A stretch of DNA of 64,000 bases from Seminavis robusta (taxonomy: Eukaryota; Bacillariophyta; Bacillariophyceae; Naviculales; Naviculaceae). The notes beneath the pieces are model-generated. The model was not told the DNA's origin, made no database searches, and saw nothing but the letters and a program-made list of their open reading frames with translations. Shown here piece by piece: positions 1 to 10,800 of the stretch. The position numbers and the translations under genes were made by a program. Where the stretch lies: positions 39,228 through 103,227 of the forward strand of contig CAICTM010000164.1 in NCBI GenBank assembly GCA_903772945.1, in the 5' to 3' direction. The first letter of the stretch is position 1. Each line of letters starts with the position of its first letter.

Positions 1-7
1 AGAGAGA

Positions 8-62
8 TGCGGTAAATACGGTAGGGCTAAAGGTAACTGTTGAATGCGTTTATGTACCGCAT
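8..62. repeat. short palindromic element, copy 1
   Basis: A 55-bp unit starts TGCGGTAAAT and ends in TACCGCA, so its ends are inverted repeats. A longer relative lies at 679-746, and both are followed by the same flank (a-tctacctgaat-type sequence). It looks like a tiny non-autonomous element or a recurrent hairpin. No coding potential was seen. Confidence 0.5.
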
Positions 63-678
63 CTACCTGAATCCAAAAGCTATCTCATCGAGCTTCTCAC
101 AGCCTCTGGTCGTGTTTTTTTCTTTTTTTGGTTCTTTTGACCCCCCCCTCTTTACTAAGGTAAAAACCAGCTCGGGCAGAAATATCACAGAGACTTTGTC
201 GTGGTTGTCAAGGGGATCCGAAAGCTTTCTATCGCTGTGCCGGCACGGTCCATTGGAGCACCAACTATACCGGCAGCTATGCATAGCCAGCTAGGACCGC
301 TGCCGGTTTTCGTACACCAGCGGGGATTAGTCCGCCACTAGATCTCCGGTAGTGGTCTCCGTTGCTTGTCACTCGATTGAATCATTCGATCCAACTGTTC
401 CACAAGCAAAAAGCATGCATGGCAATGCAGTGGTACCGTTGGGTAGCCTCAGCTTTTGTTTGTTCCTCCAAACCATGGATGGAGCCGAGGCCACTCTAGC
501 TAGCTAGCAAGTCCGACAGAACCTACTAGTACTATGACTCCCCTGTCCGTGGTACAGGTTCTACCAAACTTAGCCCGGGAGGGCAAGTGGATCGAAGCAT
601 CCAATTGGTTTTTCTTGTGGTGACGTGATTCGTGGTTTTGGGGAGAGACACCGGGGAAGACTGGTTTAGAAGGGTAGT
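63..678. other. gene-free stretch
   Basis: Only short ORFs without recognisable composition are present. TTCGATT/AATCGAA-type words occur around 374-390. No RNA gene or promoter could be recognised. Confidence 0.4.
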
Positions 679-746
679 TGCGGTAAATATAGGGTTAAAG
701 TTATAGTTTACTCTGCGTTTTTGTATACAAATTGTAATTTACCGCA
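679..746. repeat. short palindromic element, copy 2
   Basis: A 68-bp unit begins TGCGGTAAAT and ends ATTTACCGCA, a perfect 10-bp terminal inverted repeat. Its interior resembles the copy at 8-62 (GGGTTAAAG near the left arm, TGCGTTT in the middle). It lies about 200 bp upstream of the SDR gene. Confidence 0.55.
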
Positions 747-805
747 TTTACCTGAATTTCAAAGTTGTCTTCCGGATGTTCCGAATGATTGATCATTCGA
801 TTCAA

Positions 806-834
806 TCATCTTTTGGATCTTTTGGATCTTTTGA
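806..834. repeat. 9-bp minisatellite, short array
   Basis: About two and a half copies of TTTTGGATC. The same unit is expanded to about eight copies at 2050-2122. The two arrays bracket the SDR gene in the same orientation. Confidence 0.7.
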
Positions 835-954
835 GTCGGGCAAGCAAGCTTAAGTCGTGACTGTAATCTCTTCGGTTTGGGGACAGCAAGACTGAGCCAC
901 AAATAATTTGTATTATGGGGAAACAGGTCAAATTGTGCTGTACAGTACCGTAAA

Positions 955-1629
955 ATGTCAAACGAAACAGCAGTGTTAGGAGTCTTTGGTGCTTCAGGGC
1001 GCACCGGAAGGCACGTTGTGGAACATGCATTGAGCATCGGCTGGAAAGTCCAAGCAATGGTCCGTAGCCCCGAGAAGTTCGATTTGCAACACGACAATCT
1101 CAGCGTGATCCAAGGAGATTTTTCCAATGGTGATGCCATCCAGGAGACAGTTCGAGGTACAACCTACGTGATCTGCACCGGTGGTGGCCCTCATAATTCC
1201 AGGCAGTACGAGAAGGGCTTTATGGAACGGTTCGTGAGAGAACAATTGTGGCCTGCTGTTCTGGCGAATGCGGAGAGCAGTCCACCCAAGGCATTGTTGT
1301 TCCAAGCGGGAGCGTTATCCAAGGTATCCAAGCTGCCGAATTTCAGTCAATTGTTGATAGCGCCTCTGATGGGCCTTCGACCGATGGCTCTGGACAACGA
1401 TGCAGTGATGAGGTTCATTGACAGCAACCCACTGAAAGGGACCAAAGTGATTGTGACACGTCCTGGTGCACTGATAAATGGAAAAGGAGGATCGGACCTA
1501 CGAGCGAGCTGCATGGCCAACACCATTCCTCTTACGTATGCCGATTTAGGAAGATTCAACGTGCAAACGGTTTCCGACGAAGAGTTTGGGATGAAATATC
1601 CCTATGTCTGCCTCAAGAACGGATTCTAA
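955..1629 (+). CDS. atypical short-chain dehydrogenase, NAD(P)-binding (NmrA/SDR_a5-like)
   Basis: This intronless gene encodes 224 residues. The N-terminus carries a Rossmann dinucleotide-binding loop, VFGASGRTGRHV, with the glycines at residues 12, 15 and 18 in the GxxGxxG spacing of atypical SDRs. A beta-alpha-beta pattern follows (VQAMVRSPEK, LSVIQGDF, YVICTGGGP). The usual SDR catalytic YxxxK is not evident, as is common in NmrA-like and NAD(P)H-binding members that act as redox sensors or isomerase-like enzymes. No signal peptide or transit peptide is visible, so a cytosolic location is inferred. The substrate is unknown. The start at 955 is an ATG that places the Rossmann strand at the very N-terminus, which suits the family. 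The ends are clean and nothing indicates decay. Confidence 0.85.
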   Translation: MSNETAVLGVFGASGRTGRHVVEHALSIGWKVQAMVRSPEKFDLQHDNLSVIQGDFSNGDAIQETVRGTTYVICTGGGPHNSRQYEKGFMERFVREQLWPAVLANAESSPPKALLFQAGALSKVSKLPNFSQLLIAPLMGLRPMALDNDAVMRFIDSNPLKGTKVIVTRPGALINGKGGSDLRASCMANTIPLTYADLGRFNVQTVSDEEFGMKYPYVCLKNGF

Positions 1630-2049
1630 CGCCGCTTGGACCACGTTGCCTGTGTCACTACTTTTGATTCGATCCTACTGTTGCATTCATGACAATGCAG
1701 TGTGACCGTCGCTTTGCCCCAGATTTATTTACTTATTTATGTTGGTTCCTGCCTCCAAGCAAGGGATGGAGCTGGATGTATTTCTTTTTGTTGATTGATA
1801 ATATATAAATTGTTCTTTCCTACTAGCATTCATCACGAACTGGCTTTCAACAAACTGAATCAAGCCACGTTGGTTATCCTCGGCTCTTGGGGCGGTACCG
1901 GTATGGGTTGGAGGGACTGGGAGCTAGCTTCTGGTAGCTGGTCTCCGATGAGGAGTGGTACAAGAGGATCGGTTGTTTGTTCACAGAGATGCGGGTGTCA
2001 AGGTTTAGGGTTCTTGGCAGCAGTAACCGACTGACGTCAGTGCCGAATC

Positions 2050-2122
2050 GAATCTTTTGGATCTTTTGGATCTTTTGGATCTTTTGGATCTTTTGGATCT
2101 TTTGGATCTTTTGGATCTTTTG
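2050..2122. repeat. 9-bp minisatellite (TTTTGGATC)n, about 8 units
   Basis: A near-perfect tandem array about 135 bp upstream of the GH3 start codon. Because the unit is a multiple of three, short repetitive ORFs arise on both strands, but these are not genes. Shorter array of the same unit at 806-834. Confidence 0.9.
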
Positions 2123-2256
2123 TTTTGACACCACTGCGCACCACATCGAAGGAGGCTCATTTCTTTCAGAACATTAAATTTTGCGTTCCATTACAACACC
2201 CCCTTATCCAAAGTAATCTACAGTAGATAGTGCAACACTTTGCTCCCTCCTTCAAA

Positions 2257-4743
2257 ATGTTGCTTTCAATAATGCGACTTCTCTTCTTATCCTTCTTTTG
2301 GAGTCTATCGGATGCTGTTTTTTCGGCTGAAACTACTATTAATACTACAACTGGCCCCAACTACCAAGAATGCACGAGCGAATTGTCTCTCACGTTTCCC
2401 TACTGCGACATGAGCAAATCGTGGGACGAGCGAGTGGATTATTTGGTGGCGGAATTGAATTTGACGGAAAAGATTGGTTTGTTATCTCCGGATCCAACGG
2501 TCGTTTCGAAAGGGTATATTGACTGCTACGCCATTACGTATGCCGTCCCGCGTTTGGGCATTGGAAGGTACATGTGGTTGGTCGAGACCAATTCGCAGGC
2601 CAATAGTTTGTGCTACAAAAACACGACGCACTGTCCCACGGCGTTTCCAGGAGCCCTCGGATTGGCCGCCTCCTTTAATACGACCGTTTGGAAGTTGAAA
2701 GGACACGTCATTTCATCCGAATTGCGCGCCCAATACAATTCCGGTGGTCGTCGCAAACGGCCCGAATCCTTGGTGGGTCTGACTGGATTTGGACCCAATC
2801 TTAATATTGCGCGAGATCCTCGCTTTGGTCGAACCAGTGAATTGCCGGGAGAAGATCCCCTCTTGAATGGATTCTATGCCATTTCCTACTTGCACGGATT
2901 GCAGCAACCACTCGATTCGGACAACAACAATAGCAATAAATACCTCAAAATGCTGGCATTGGTCAAACACTTTACGGCGTACAGTCGAGAAGTCAATCGA
3001 GGACACGACAATTACAATATTTCACAACACATGCTCTTTGACAGTTATCTACCAGCTTATCAAATGGCATTTCAACAAGGCAACGCGTCGGGAGTCATGT
3101 GCAGTTACAATGCCGTCAATGGAGCTCCCTCCTGTGCCAATGACTGGTTGTTGAATACAATCATGCGACAATCCTGGAATCAACCGCATGCTCTGGTCAT
3201 GACGGATTGTGGTGCCGTCCGGAACCTCAAGGGACCGCCCGTCAAGGCTCCTTCGGATGCTCACGCCGTGGCGTGGAGTTTGGGCAATGGCACCGACGTC
3301 GAAGCGGGCGATCACATGTTTGGACAATTTGGAGCAAATGCCGTGGCACAGGGATTGCTCAATGAAACCGTTGTCGATCAAGCGGTACGACGAGTCTTGT
3401 GGAACATGATGCGGGTCGGACGATTTGATCATCCCTACCATACTAATCCGTACGCATCCATTACCGCCGACGCCATTGGCAGTCCTCAACATTCCAAGAT
3501 TCGAGACGATGCGGCACGACAAACTGCCGTATTGTTGCGCAATTTGGGAGGTGCCTTGCCCTTGTCGCCAGGCAACAACAAGACGATTGTCATTGTGGGA
3601 CCTCAAGCCAATACGGGAGAAGGACTCATGCCCGATTACTGGGGTGATGAAGCGTGTCCCAACAATCGCGGATTTCGCTGTGTCCCCACATTTTACACGG
3701 CCATTGACAAGATTCAAACTTCCGGGAAAACGCTCTGGTCCATGGGGGTGGGAGAAAAGTCCATGGACAAGAAGAATTATCAAACTGCCTTGACGGCCGT
3801 GCAAGATCATGCGGATATTGTCGTGCTGGCCATGGGTATTTCCAAAAAGACCGAACAAGAAGGCACCGATCGGACCAGTACATTGCTTCCGGGATTGCAG
3901 AATCAATTTGCCTTGGATGTCTTGAAAATTGCCAAACAAAAGAACATTCCCGCCATTCTACTTTTGGTCAATGGCGGAGCACTCTCCATCAATGACTTGA
4001 TGCCAATCCGGACAGTTCCTTCCAATCTTCCAGAGTGCTATCAGAGTCGTGCCGGTGTGGCTCCAGCACAACTGCCACAAAGCTATGCTATTGTCGAAAC
4101 GTACAATCCATCCTTTGGTGCCACGGGGATTGTGGACGCTCTCTTTGGCATTGGACCCGTGTCCTGGGGACGCATGGTCACAACCATGTACCCAAAAGAG
4201 TTTGCCGACACGCATCCGCCCGATCAGTACGATTTGGCTGATGGCGATGGACTCACCTATCGATATTACAAGGGTGATGTATTGGCAACCTTTGGAGAAG
4301 GCATGCCACACGAAGATCCCGACGACGATGGGAGTGCCGTTAGTTGCAAGATGATGATGACACACAATCAAACGCAGCAACAAACAGAAACAGAATGGAC
4401 GATTCGATGTGTTGCCACCAATTCACTAACCGACCGGTCTCTCTCCGCATTGGTCATGGTCTATGCACGAGCTTCGGAAAAGATTCAAGCTCCGTATCCC
4501 ATTCCTCGACGAGCCTTGAAAGGATTCCACCGCGTCATGGTCGGTCCCTTGCAGAGTGAGACGTTTGAGATTGATATTGGCTTGCAAGACATTATGCTGG
4601 TGAATGAACAAGGACACAAAGAGGCACTGCCTGGCCGACATTTTGATTTGCTGGATATCTGGGATGGCTGGAATACCTTTCAATCATTCTCGGTGAGCTT
4701 GCCATCACAACACGAGGGTGGGATCACGATAGAGTCGTTCTAG
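2257..4743 (+). CDS. secreted glycoside hydrolase family 3 (beta-xylosidase/beta-glucosidase-like)
   Basis: The gene encodes 828 residues in one exon. I place the start at the ATG at 2257 because it opens directly into a signal peptide (MLLSIMRLLFLSFFW, then small residues), and the upstream in-frame codon at 2230 is GTG. The N-terminal GH3 barrel shows GFGPNLNIARDPRFGR followed by GEDP, typical of plant and fungal xylosidase-type GH3 enzymes, and KHFTAY for substrate binding. The nucleophile motif is MTDCGAV, with the catalytic Asp at residue 317 of the ATG-started protein. The alpha/beta-sandwich domain follows, and the C-terminal 100-110 residues look like the GH3 fibronectin-III-like domain. 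Many N-x-S/T sites fit secretion. The likely role is removal of xylose or glucose from beta-linked glycans outside the cell or in the vacuole; substrate specificity cannot be read from sequence. No damage seen. Confidence 0.93.
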   Translation: MLLSIMRLLFLSFFWSLSDAVFSAETTINTTTGPNYQECTSELSLTFPYCDMSKSWDERVDYLVAELNLTEKIGLLSPDPTVVSKGYIDCYAITYAVPRLGIGRYMWLVETNSQANSLCYKNTTHCPTAFPGALGLAASFNTTVWKLKGHVISSELRAQYNSGGRRKRPESLVGLTGFGPNLNIARDPRFGRTSELPGEDPLLNGFYAISYLHGLQQPLDSDNNNSNKYLKMLALVKHFTAYSREVNRGHDNYNISQHMLFDSYLPAYQMAFQQGNASGVMCSYNAVNGAPSCANDWLLNTIMRQSWNQPHALVMTDCGAVRNLKGPPVKAPSDAHAVAWSLGNGTDVEAGDHMFGQFGANAVAQGLLNETVVDQAVRRVLWNMMRVGRFDHPYHTNPYASITADAIGSPQHSKIRDDAARQTAVLLRNLGGALPLSPGNNKTIVIVGPQANTGEGLMPDYWGDEACPNNRGFRCVPTFYTAIDKIQTSGKTLWSMGVGEKSMDKKNYQTALTAVQDHADIVVLAMGISKKTEQEGTDRTSTLLPGLQNQFALDVLKIAKQKNIPAILLLVNGGALSINDLMPIRTVPSNLPECYQSRAGVAPAQLPQSYAIVETYNPSFGATGIVDALFGIGPVSWGRMVTTMYPKEFADTHPPDQYDLADGDGLTYRYYKGDVLATFGEGMPHEDPDDDGSAVSCKMMMTHNQTQQQTETEWTIRCVATNSLTDRSLSALVMVYARASEKIQAPYPIPRRALKGFHRVMVGPLQSETFEIDIGLQDIMLVNEQGHKEALPGRHFDLLDIWDGWNTFQSFSVSLPSQHEGGITIESF

Positions 4744-5326
4744 CCTGGATATCGGTTCTAACCTCGACATCGGTAAAGGGGCAAAGTTGGCTAGGAGCTA
4801 GAGGTGATGCAAACCAAAAGCAGAAACGTACATTTAAAAAACTGCATGCATGCACAACACGTCGTGGAGGATTGACTATAGAAGTCGCAGTCGCGGCACA
4901 ATGAATCCCTGAAAGGGAACCTGTCCGCTTGCAACATCTTGTTGGTTTGGATCCAATCGTCCTCATGGTAGCAACTTACATTCATGGCGAGGTGTACATA
5001 CCGGCACAGCAACGTCCACCTCTTTTGGACAAAGCAGGAAGAATGGCGGATGTCTTGGGCGTCCTGAGCATTCGATCTGGTAAGAACAAGAACCAACACG
5101 TAGGCTCGGAACTCTAGATTGGCTCCACGATCTCTAGCAGCTGTAGAACCTTGCTGCAAAGGAAATCATCAGGTTACACCTGACAATGCTACAGTTCAAT
5201 CTTTCTCGTGATCCGCTGGCCATGACTGCCCGAAGACACGGTGCCAATCGCTTCTGCAGTCCCTCCTGAGTGCCAATCGGGGGAAGGTACAATCTGAAAA
5301 GCACCGTAACCTACTGGTTATCGCTA
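4744..5326. other. gene-free stretch between GH3 and carbonic anhydrase
   Basis: The GH3 gene (plus) and the carbonic anhydrase locus (minus) converge here. Only short, featureless ORFs occur. Both 3' UTRs and polyadenylation signals should lie here but none is recognisable with confidence. Confidence 0.4.
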
Positions 5327-6502
5327 CTAGCTACGGACTCCGCACTGTTTCACTACTCTGTGGAGCTGCTGGGGTGGCCGACTGGTCCAGCCTTCGGGAG
5401 ATGGCTTTTCATTGAGATTACATTCCGCAGTGGATCCCTCTGGATATCGATAGTTGTTGATCACAGCAAACATCCGAGTCACTTGCGATTCTGAAACCGT
5501 TAGTACTTCCGAGGCCAAGTTCCAAAAGACAGTCTGCGAGCACGGAGGCGTCGGCAAACTTCCCTCGTAGGTATAGAAATCTGTATCCCCGGGGATGAGG
5601 CTGTAGGGATCAAAGAACTCACTGGTTGAACGCGCAACAGCCACCTCACTTGTATCCCAACTTTGGGATGTCCACCAGTGCAGAAGACTTCAATTTCACC
5701 CAGGGCGGCTTCCCATTGGACCAAGAGTTTCTCGAAGATTGGATGCGTCTCCGTACCCTCGCCCTTGATTTTCTGTTGATTCATCCCACGGAGACCAACA
5801 CAGCCAAGTCACGACCCTGTGAGACGGGCAGCAAGGAGTCACGGTGGAAAGACACTACGACCACCTTACCACACCAACGACTTGAAAGTCACCCGTCGCA
5901 AAGCTGAAGTCAGGTACAGCTAGATTGGCATGGACAATGTGAAGTTCGGCATCTGCAAAGTCTCCATCAAACGAGTGTTCTGTGCCCGTATGAATATGAA
6001 ACTGGAGGGCCGTGTACTCCACACTGTTGCCGAAAGAACCATTGTCCAACTTGATCGTGGGCGGAATGGAGCAGTTCCCAAACCCCACGCCCACATCAAT
6101 ATCCTTGATGGGGAAAGTCAGCTCCGAAAAGAGGCAGCTTTCCTGGCACACCAACCCAACGTAACCCAAAGGAAAAGGAAGCGGTGAGCTCGTACTGTCG
6201 CACTACGGCATTGGTGCGGCACCTGGGCAAAAACTCACCTTGCTGTTGTCCAAAACGTAGGGCGTAACGGGCGATCGACAATTCGACATCATGAGGGATC
6301 CCGGGATATTGATGGGACTCTGACGATCTGATCGTCCGCATTCATTGGGCTCCATACCGAATGGAGTCGGCACAAAGCCTAGCAAAGGCCAGTCGGTGTC
6401 TGGATCGGCATAGTCAAAGACAACGGGGTCCGCACCCTCCACATTTCGGGCTATCCAAGAGATGGAATAGATGAGGAGAGTTGCGAATCGAGAAACGAAC
6501 AT
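5327..6502 (-). pseudogene. alpha-type carbonic anhydrase, frame-disrupted
   Basis: The ATG at 6502 opens into a signal peptide (MFVSRFATLLIYSIS). The alpha-CA core follows: RQSPINI, then FHIH and ELHIVH, which supply the three zinc histidines, then LAVLVSVG, FEKLLVQWE and YEGSLPTPPC. Two GT-AG introns are supported: 6238 to about 6149 (donor GTGAGT) and 5869-5817 (donor GTAAGG), both phase 0. After the second intron the reading frame breaks twice. The break at about 5785 (LAVLVSVG into MNQQKIKG) and the one at about 5650 (HPKVGIQ into EVAVARS) are each consistent with one missing base. The motif that is normally LTTPP reads LPTPP: the codon at 5554-5552 is CCG, replacing the threonine equivalent to Thr199 of human CA II, which positions the zinc-bound hydroxide. 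Intact, it would be a secreted CO2-hydrating enzyme. The pattern suggests a decayed gene; assembly error could explain the indels but less readily the Pro. Confidence 0.8.
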
Positions 6503-6914
6503 GTTTCTGGTTTTTGCTTTGGAGGAACTAACCGTCGCTTCACTCTGGCTTTTTGACTGGCTACTTGGATTGAATTGTTTTATGATTTCAGTATCTTATA
6601 CATCTTTTTGTTTGAATTAAAATACCGTGGCTGACAAGGTACATGGAAGGAAGCCCTTTTGGTACGATACCCACTCCGAGGGCAGGAAGGGTTGGAGTGG
6701 TCGAGGCTATCAACCCACAAGCACGAGTTTCGTGCCTTTGTGGTGTCCTGGGACATGACGGAAAATTTGATATTTAGTGCTTTCCGAGTTGCGGTCAATG
6801 ACATTCTGACGTTTCGGGTGATGTCATCCACAGCCGCGTTGGCTATGCCCTAAAGTTCCTGGCGTGATCAAGTGTGTCTGAGTTGGCTCTATTCTTTGAG
6901 TTTGACACAATGAT
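6503..6914. other. upstream region of the carbonic anhydrase locus
   Basis: No gene recognised. Would contain the promoter of the minus-strand carbonic anhydrase. Confidence 0.35.
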
Positions 6915-6916
6915 TA

Positions 6917-7422
6917 CAGTCAACACTCACTTAAGTTCCGTTTTTTTAAGTTCCGCTATTCTACAAAGTTCCACTTTTTCAGGGCTGCCCCCCTCAGTCA
7001 CTAGTTCTCATGACTGAACATGACTGACTAGTGAATGGGTTTTGTGGCTGTTTTTGGCTGGGCTGGCAGTTAGAATCTTGCCAAATGAGGCAACAACAGT
7101 CTCTACAAAGCCCAAATAGCACCTTTTTGACAGCACTGTGGCCATTTTGGGCCCAAATAGTAGATTGGATCCACCAGAGAGAGTCTGGGCACAACTAGTA
7201 GACAATAGAGACACTATATGTAGAAGCGATGGGGTTCCACCCCATGAAATTTTGGCTCCTTTTACCCCCAACAACAATAGAATATGACAGGAACCACCCC
7301 AAGTGGGTCCTAAGACCACGAACCGGCCGATATAGGGCTCCAAAGATCTAAAGTTCCGTTATTCAGCTAAGTTCCGTTTTTTTCTTAATGCTGGGGGGTG
7401 GAACTTTAGTGAGTGTTGACTG
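6917..7422. mobile_element. 506-bp MITE with CAGT termini and TA target duplication
   Basis: The ends are inverted repeats: CAGTCAACACTCACT followed by T/A and AAGTTCC, 23 bp with one mismatch. The element is flanked by TA on both sides (6915-6916 and 7423-7424). CAGT termini plus a TA duplication are the signature of Tc1/mariner-superfamily elements. The interior has no transposase; it carries extra AAGTTCCG words followed by T-runs near both ends in direct orientation. It is therefore a non-autonomous copy. Confidence 0.85.
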
Positions 7423-7424
7423 TA

Positions 7425-7887
7425 CTCTAGTAGCGATTTTATTCCTATTGTGCTACTAGCTAGTACTGCGCCGATGGCTATTGCTTTTTATTCACTTTCT
7501 GAACACGTGCTCTTGCAAGCTTCGAGCTGTCGCGAGAGCGTCCTCGGGCACGGGAGGGTCTGTCGCTTGATGGGATGATCTGCAAAACGATGTATGATGC
7601 AGTACCGGTACCAGCTCCAACGTCTAGCTAGAGTAAACGGACTGAAGGTGATAACTCGGCTCATCCTACTTGCTGCAAGTACACGTGTACCGGTACGTAC
7701 GAGTACATAGCAGCAGCCAGCAAGACGCAGCTAACGCGGCCGAGTGTATTGGTCTACCTATCTATTTAAAATAGCTGTTGAAACGTTACAATTCCATGGT
7801 ACGCACCAAGAGAAGCATTTCATTGCTGGCAGACGCAACCACTATCCTGTACGTGTACAAGCAGGCTACAGGCTGCTTCCTGAAATC
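7425..7887. other. gene-free stretch
   Basis: Contains several palindromic words built from ACCGGT and GTAC (about 7600, 7683-7705). No ORF with coding character. Confidence 0.4.
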
Positions 7888-10800
7888 TCATCTTGACACC
7901 TGAATCTCATCTTGACAAAAATCTCCCGTGAAACCTTCAGCGCACCGGCAAATTGGATGGTCATAATAGGAATAGTCACAGAAACCACCATTCAAGCATG
8001 GATCCAGCAGGTCACCAGCCGTAACTTCCCAATCATCCAAATCCACAGAGTGCGTTTTCCAGCAAGATTCCTGCGTGGAATTCTGGCAAAATTCCCCGTA
8101 AAACGGGGGCTCACAGGTACACTTCAACTGGAATGGATCGCATGCTTGACGGTTTTTGCAGGAACCAGCCCAAACCAGATCGGAGCAAAAGAATGGATCT
8201 TCCTCTACTGCTGGTGGGTGTGGATTCTGGCAGATGTTCCCAGAGGCCCCTTTGAAACAATACTAGAAACAACAACGTGCCCGGGTTGTGTTAGAGCTAC
8301 CCAGACCTGCACGAGTCACGAACAGTGAGATATAAGTTTTACCTGACAGCTTCCAGTTTTGGAGTCACATATCCCATCATTGAAACAGCCAAGTTCATTG
8401 CAATCATAAACATATTCACATTGGAAACCACTGAATATTAGAGAACACAAAGAAGAAGAAGAATGAGAGATTGCTTTTGCGATGACAGAGAGGGGCTAAC
8501 AACCGAAAACTTTCTTGTAGAAGGGTAAGCAGTCACAGAAGCCAAAAGGAAAGCCCTCGAAACCATCCCGGCATCTGCCCTTATTTTGGCATGTTGCCAA
8601 TCCCTCAGTCACAGTTCCATTCTCGTACTGGAAACTGCAGGCAGAACATAAGAACCGTGCACTGAGTGTGTCGTCATCATCTGGTGTAGCATCAAAAAAC
8701 AATGAATCATCATGGTTCTCTTGTGGCTTGGCGAAAACCCAGGTCACTGCGGTTGGGTCATAAGCCCAAGTAGGTGTACCATAGTCCACAGGAGAACTGT
8801 AGTAGCGAGGACTGTATAGTCTGCTCTTTGCCAATACCTGCAGCGCCTCAGCAGCGGATGAAGCGTTCCAAAATTTTGTTGTGTTCAAGTAATCGAAGAA
8901 CTCGTCATAGGTCAACGCACTCGATTCATATGGTGCACCCATGATCATCCATCTTTTTTGCAGAAACCAATGAACCAATTTGTGGTAAGAACATGCTCTG
9001 CTTTTGATGCCCGAGAAGTGCATCAACGGGATCCCAACCTACCTTCGACCTGTGAAAATCATGAAATACTGGACTTTCAATGCGGCAGAGAACGCATACG
9101 CATTGATGTCGAACGGAATATACAAGAATCTGTGATTGAATTTCACATCTGCCGAAAGAAACTGATTATCAAAAAAGAAAGACCCTCCTGGAACGTTGGC
9201 CAGAGTGCCTCTGGTTCGAAAGTCTACTGCATAGAAAGGACATTTGGGTGTTTCAGTCTCACAGCTCACCCCAAAGAATCCTTCATGGCACATGCAGGCA
9301 TGATTCTCATTACAAGTTCCACGGTCTGTATGGCATCGGTTTTCGTTACACTCATGACAGGTCAGAGAGAACCAGTCAACGGGAACAAACCCTCCTGTTG
9401 TGTTGTGGAACCATGTTTGATCGGCAATTGTTGTGACATCGAACGACTCAGTTTCTGAAGATTTGATGACAACAAGACCTTTCTCAGGTGTATTGGGCTC
9501 CAGCACCCAAGCCTTGTTGGACCGAGAGTACCGCATTTTGTATGTTCCACTGAGATCAACATACTTGGGCCGGCTGCTTTGTAGTCCCTCTGCGATAAAT
9601 CCGCCAGAGTAATAGGCGAGGTCCGGATCATACGCATCACCAAACTGCAGCAAGAGCACATTGCACGCAAACTTTCCAGACAGCTGCCAGTTGGAGAAAA
9701 TAATCCAAAAGACGTAGAGAGCAGTCACTATAGTCCCCAGCAAAAATCTTCTCATCCAAAGTGTTCTTCTTATGTTGGCAGCCGTCGTCATGATGTCCCC
9801 AACACCTGAAAAGAGGATATGCGGCATCATGTAGAGGTCTATGTGAACCAAAGGTGTACACCCATGGTACTGCATGGATCTAAAAAAGCGCAACAGAATC
9901 AAACCGATCAACACTCAAACTCTCACCTTTGACTTCAGCTTGAATGACCTGGCCCACCAAGCCAGTTTCCGCCACGGCAAAAGCAACGTCATCGATGTCT
10001 TGGACAAAGTGCAGGGCGGCAAAGTTGAGACACATCCCCACAACAGTTGTACTTTGCATGAGCAATATGAACAAATTCATGATCATAAAGAAACCCGAGG
10101 ATGCCTGAAATAATGATGACATGGCCCACTTGATTTTGGTGGCACCCGTGTGGTCCTTGATTAGCTCTTTATCGTATCCATTGAACACGCGGGAACATCC
10201 CTTGATGAGGTCTCCTTCTTTGGCCGTAAAATTGATGATGAGGATTACACCACAGCCTTGTGCAATACGAACGGTGCGTTCCACATCAACTGGAAGTTTG
10301 AGCCTGTTTGTTTCTCCATTGCTCTGTCTCAAGCAAAATGTTCTACACGGTAAGGAAATATTACTCGAACACGACTTCTACAAACATGCAAAAACAAAAT
10401 ACTCACCGAGGTGGGTGGATCTTCTGTGGTATCCACTAGACCAATGACTGATTGGTACCAATAATAAATTTTTCGAGCAGACATGTGTCAGCTTCACTGC
10501 AAGAGATATTTTCTATACACACAACAGGCGTCTTGCAGGCAGCAAAAACTTACAAATCAGCACCAAAATGGTGAATTGGATCATGAAAACAAGCATTGCA
10601 AAAAAGAAAGGAATGCTAAAACGGTCTGCCGTGTACATGACACTGTAGATGTCTTCATTGAGAGCCTTTTCGAATCGATATTCGCTGGAACGATAGGACA
10701 TGTTTTTGGGTGGTTTCTTCGCTGCCTCAGCAGTCATGTCATCAATTTCTTCTCCTTGTTGGTCCTTGCTCTCATCACCATGGTACTCTTTTTCGGGAAC

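Noticed and set aside
1874-2177. ORFs with KIQ or FWI repeats
   Set aside because: Produced by the 9-bp minisatellite, not a gene.
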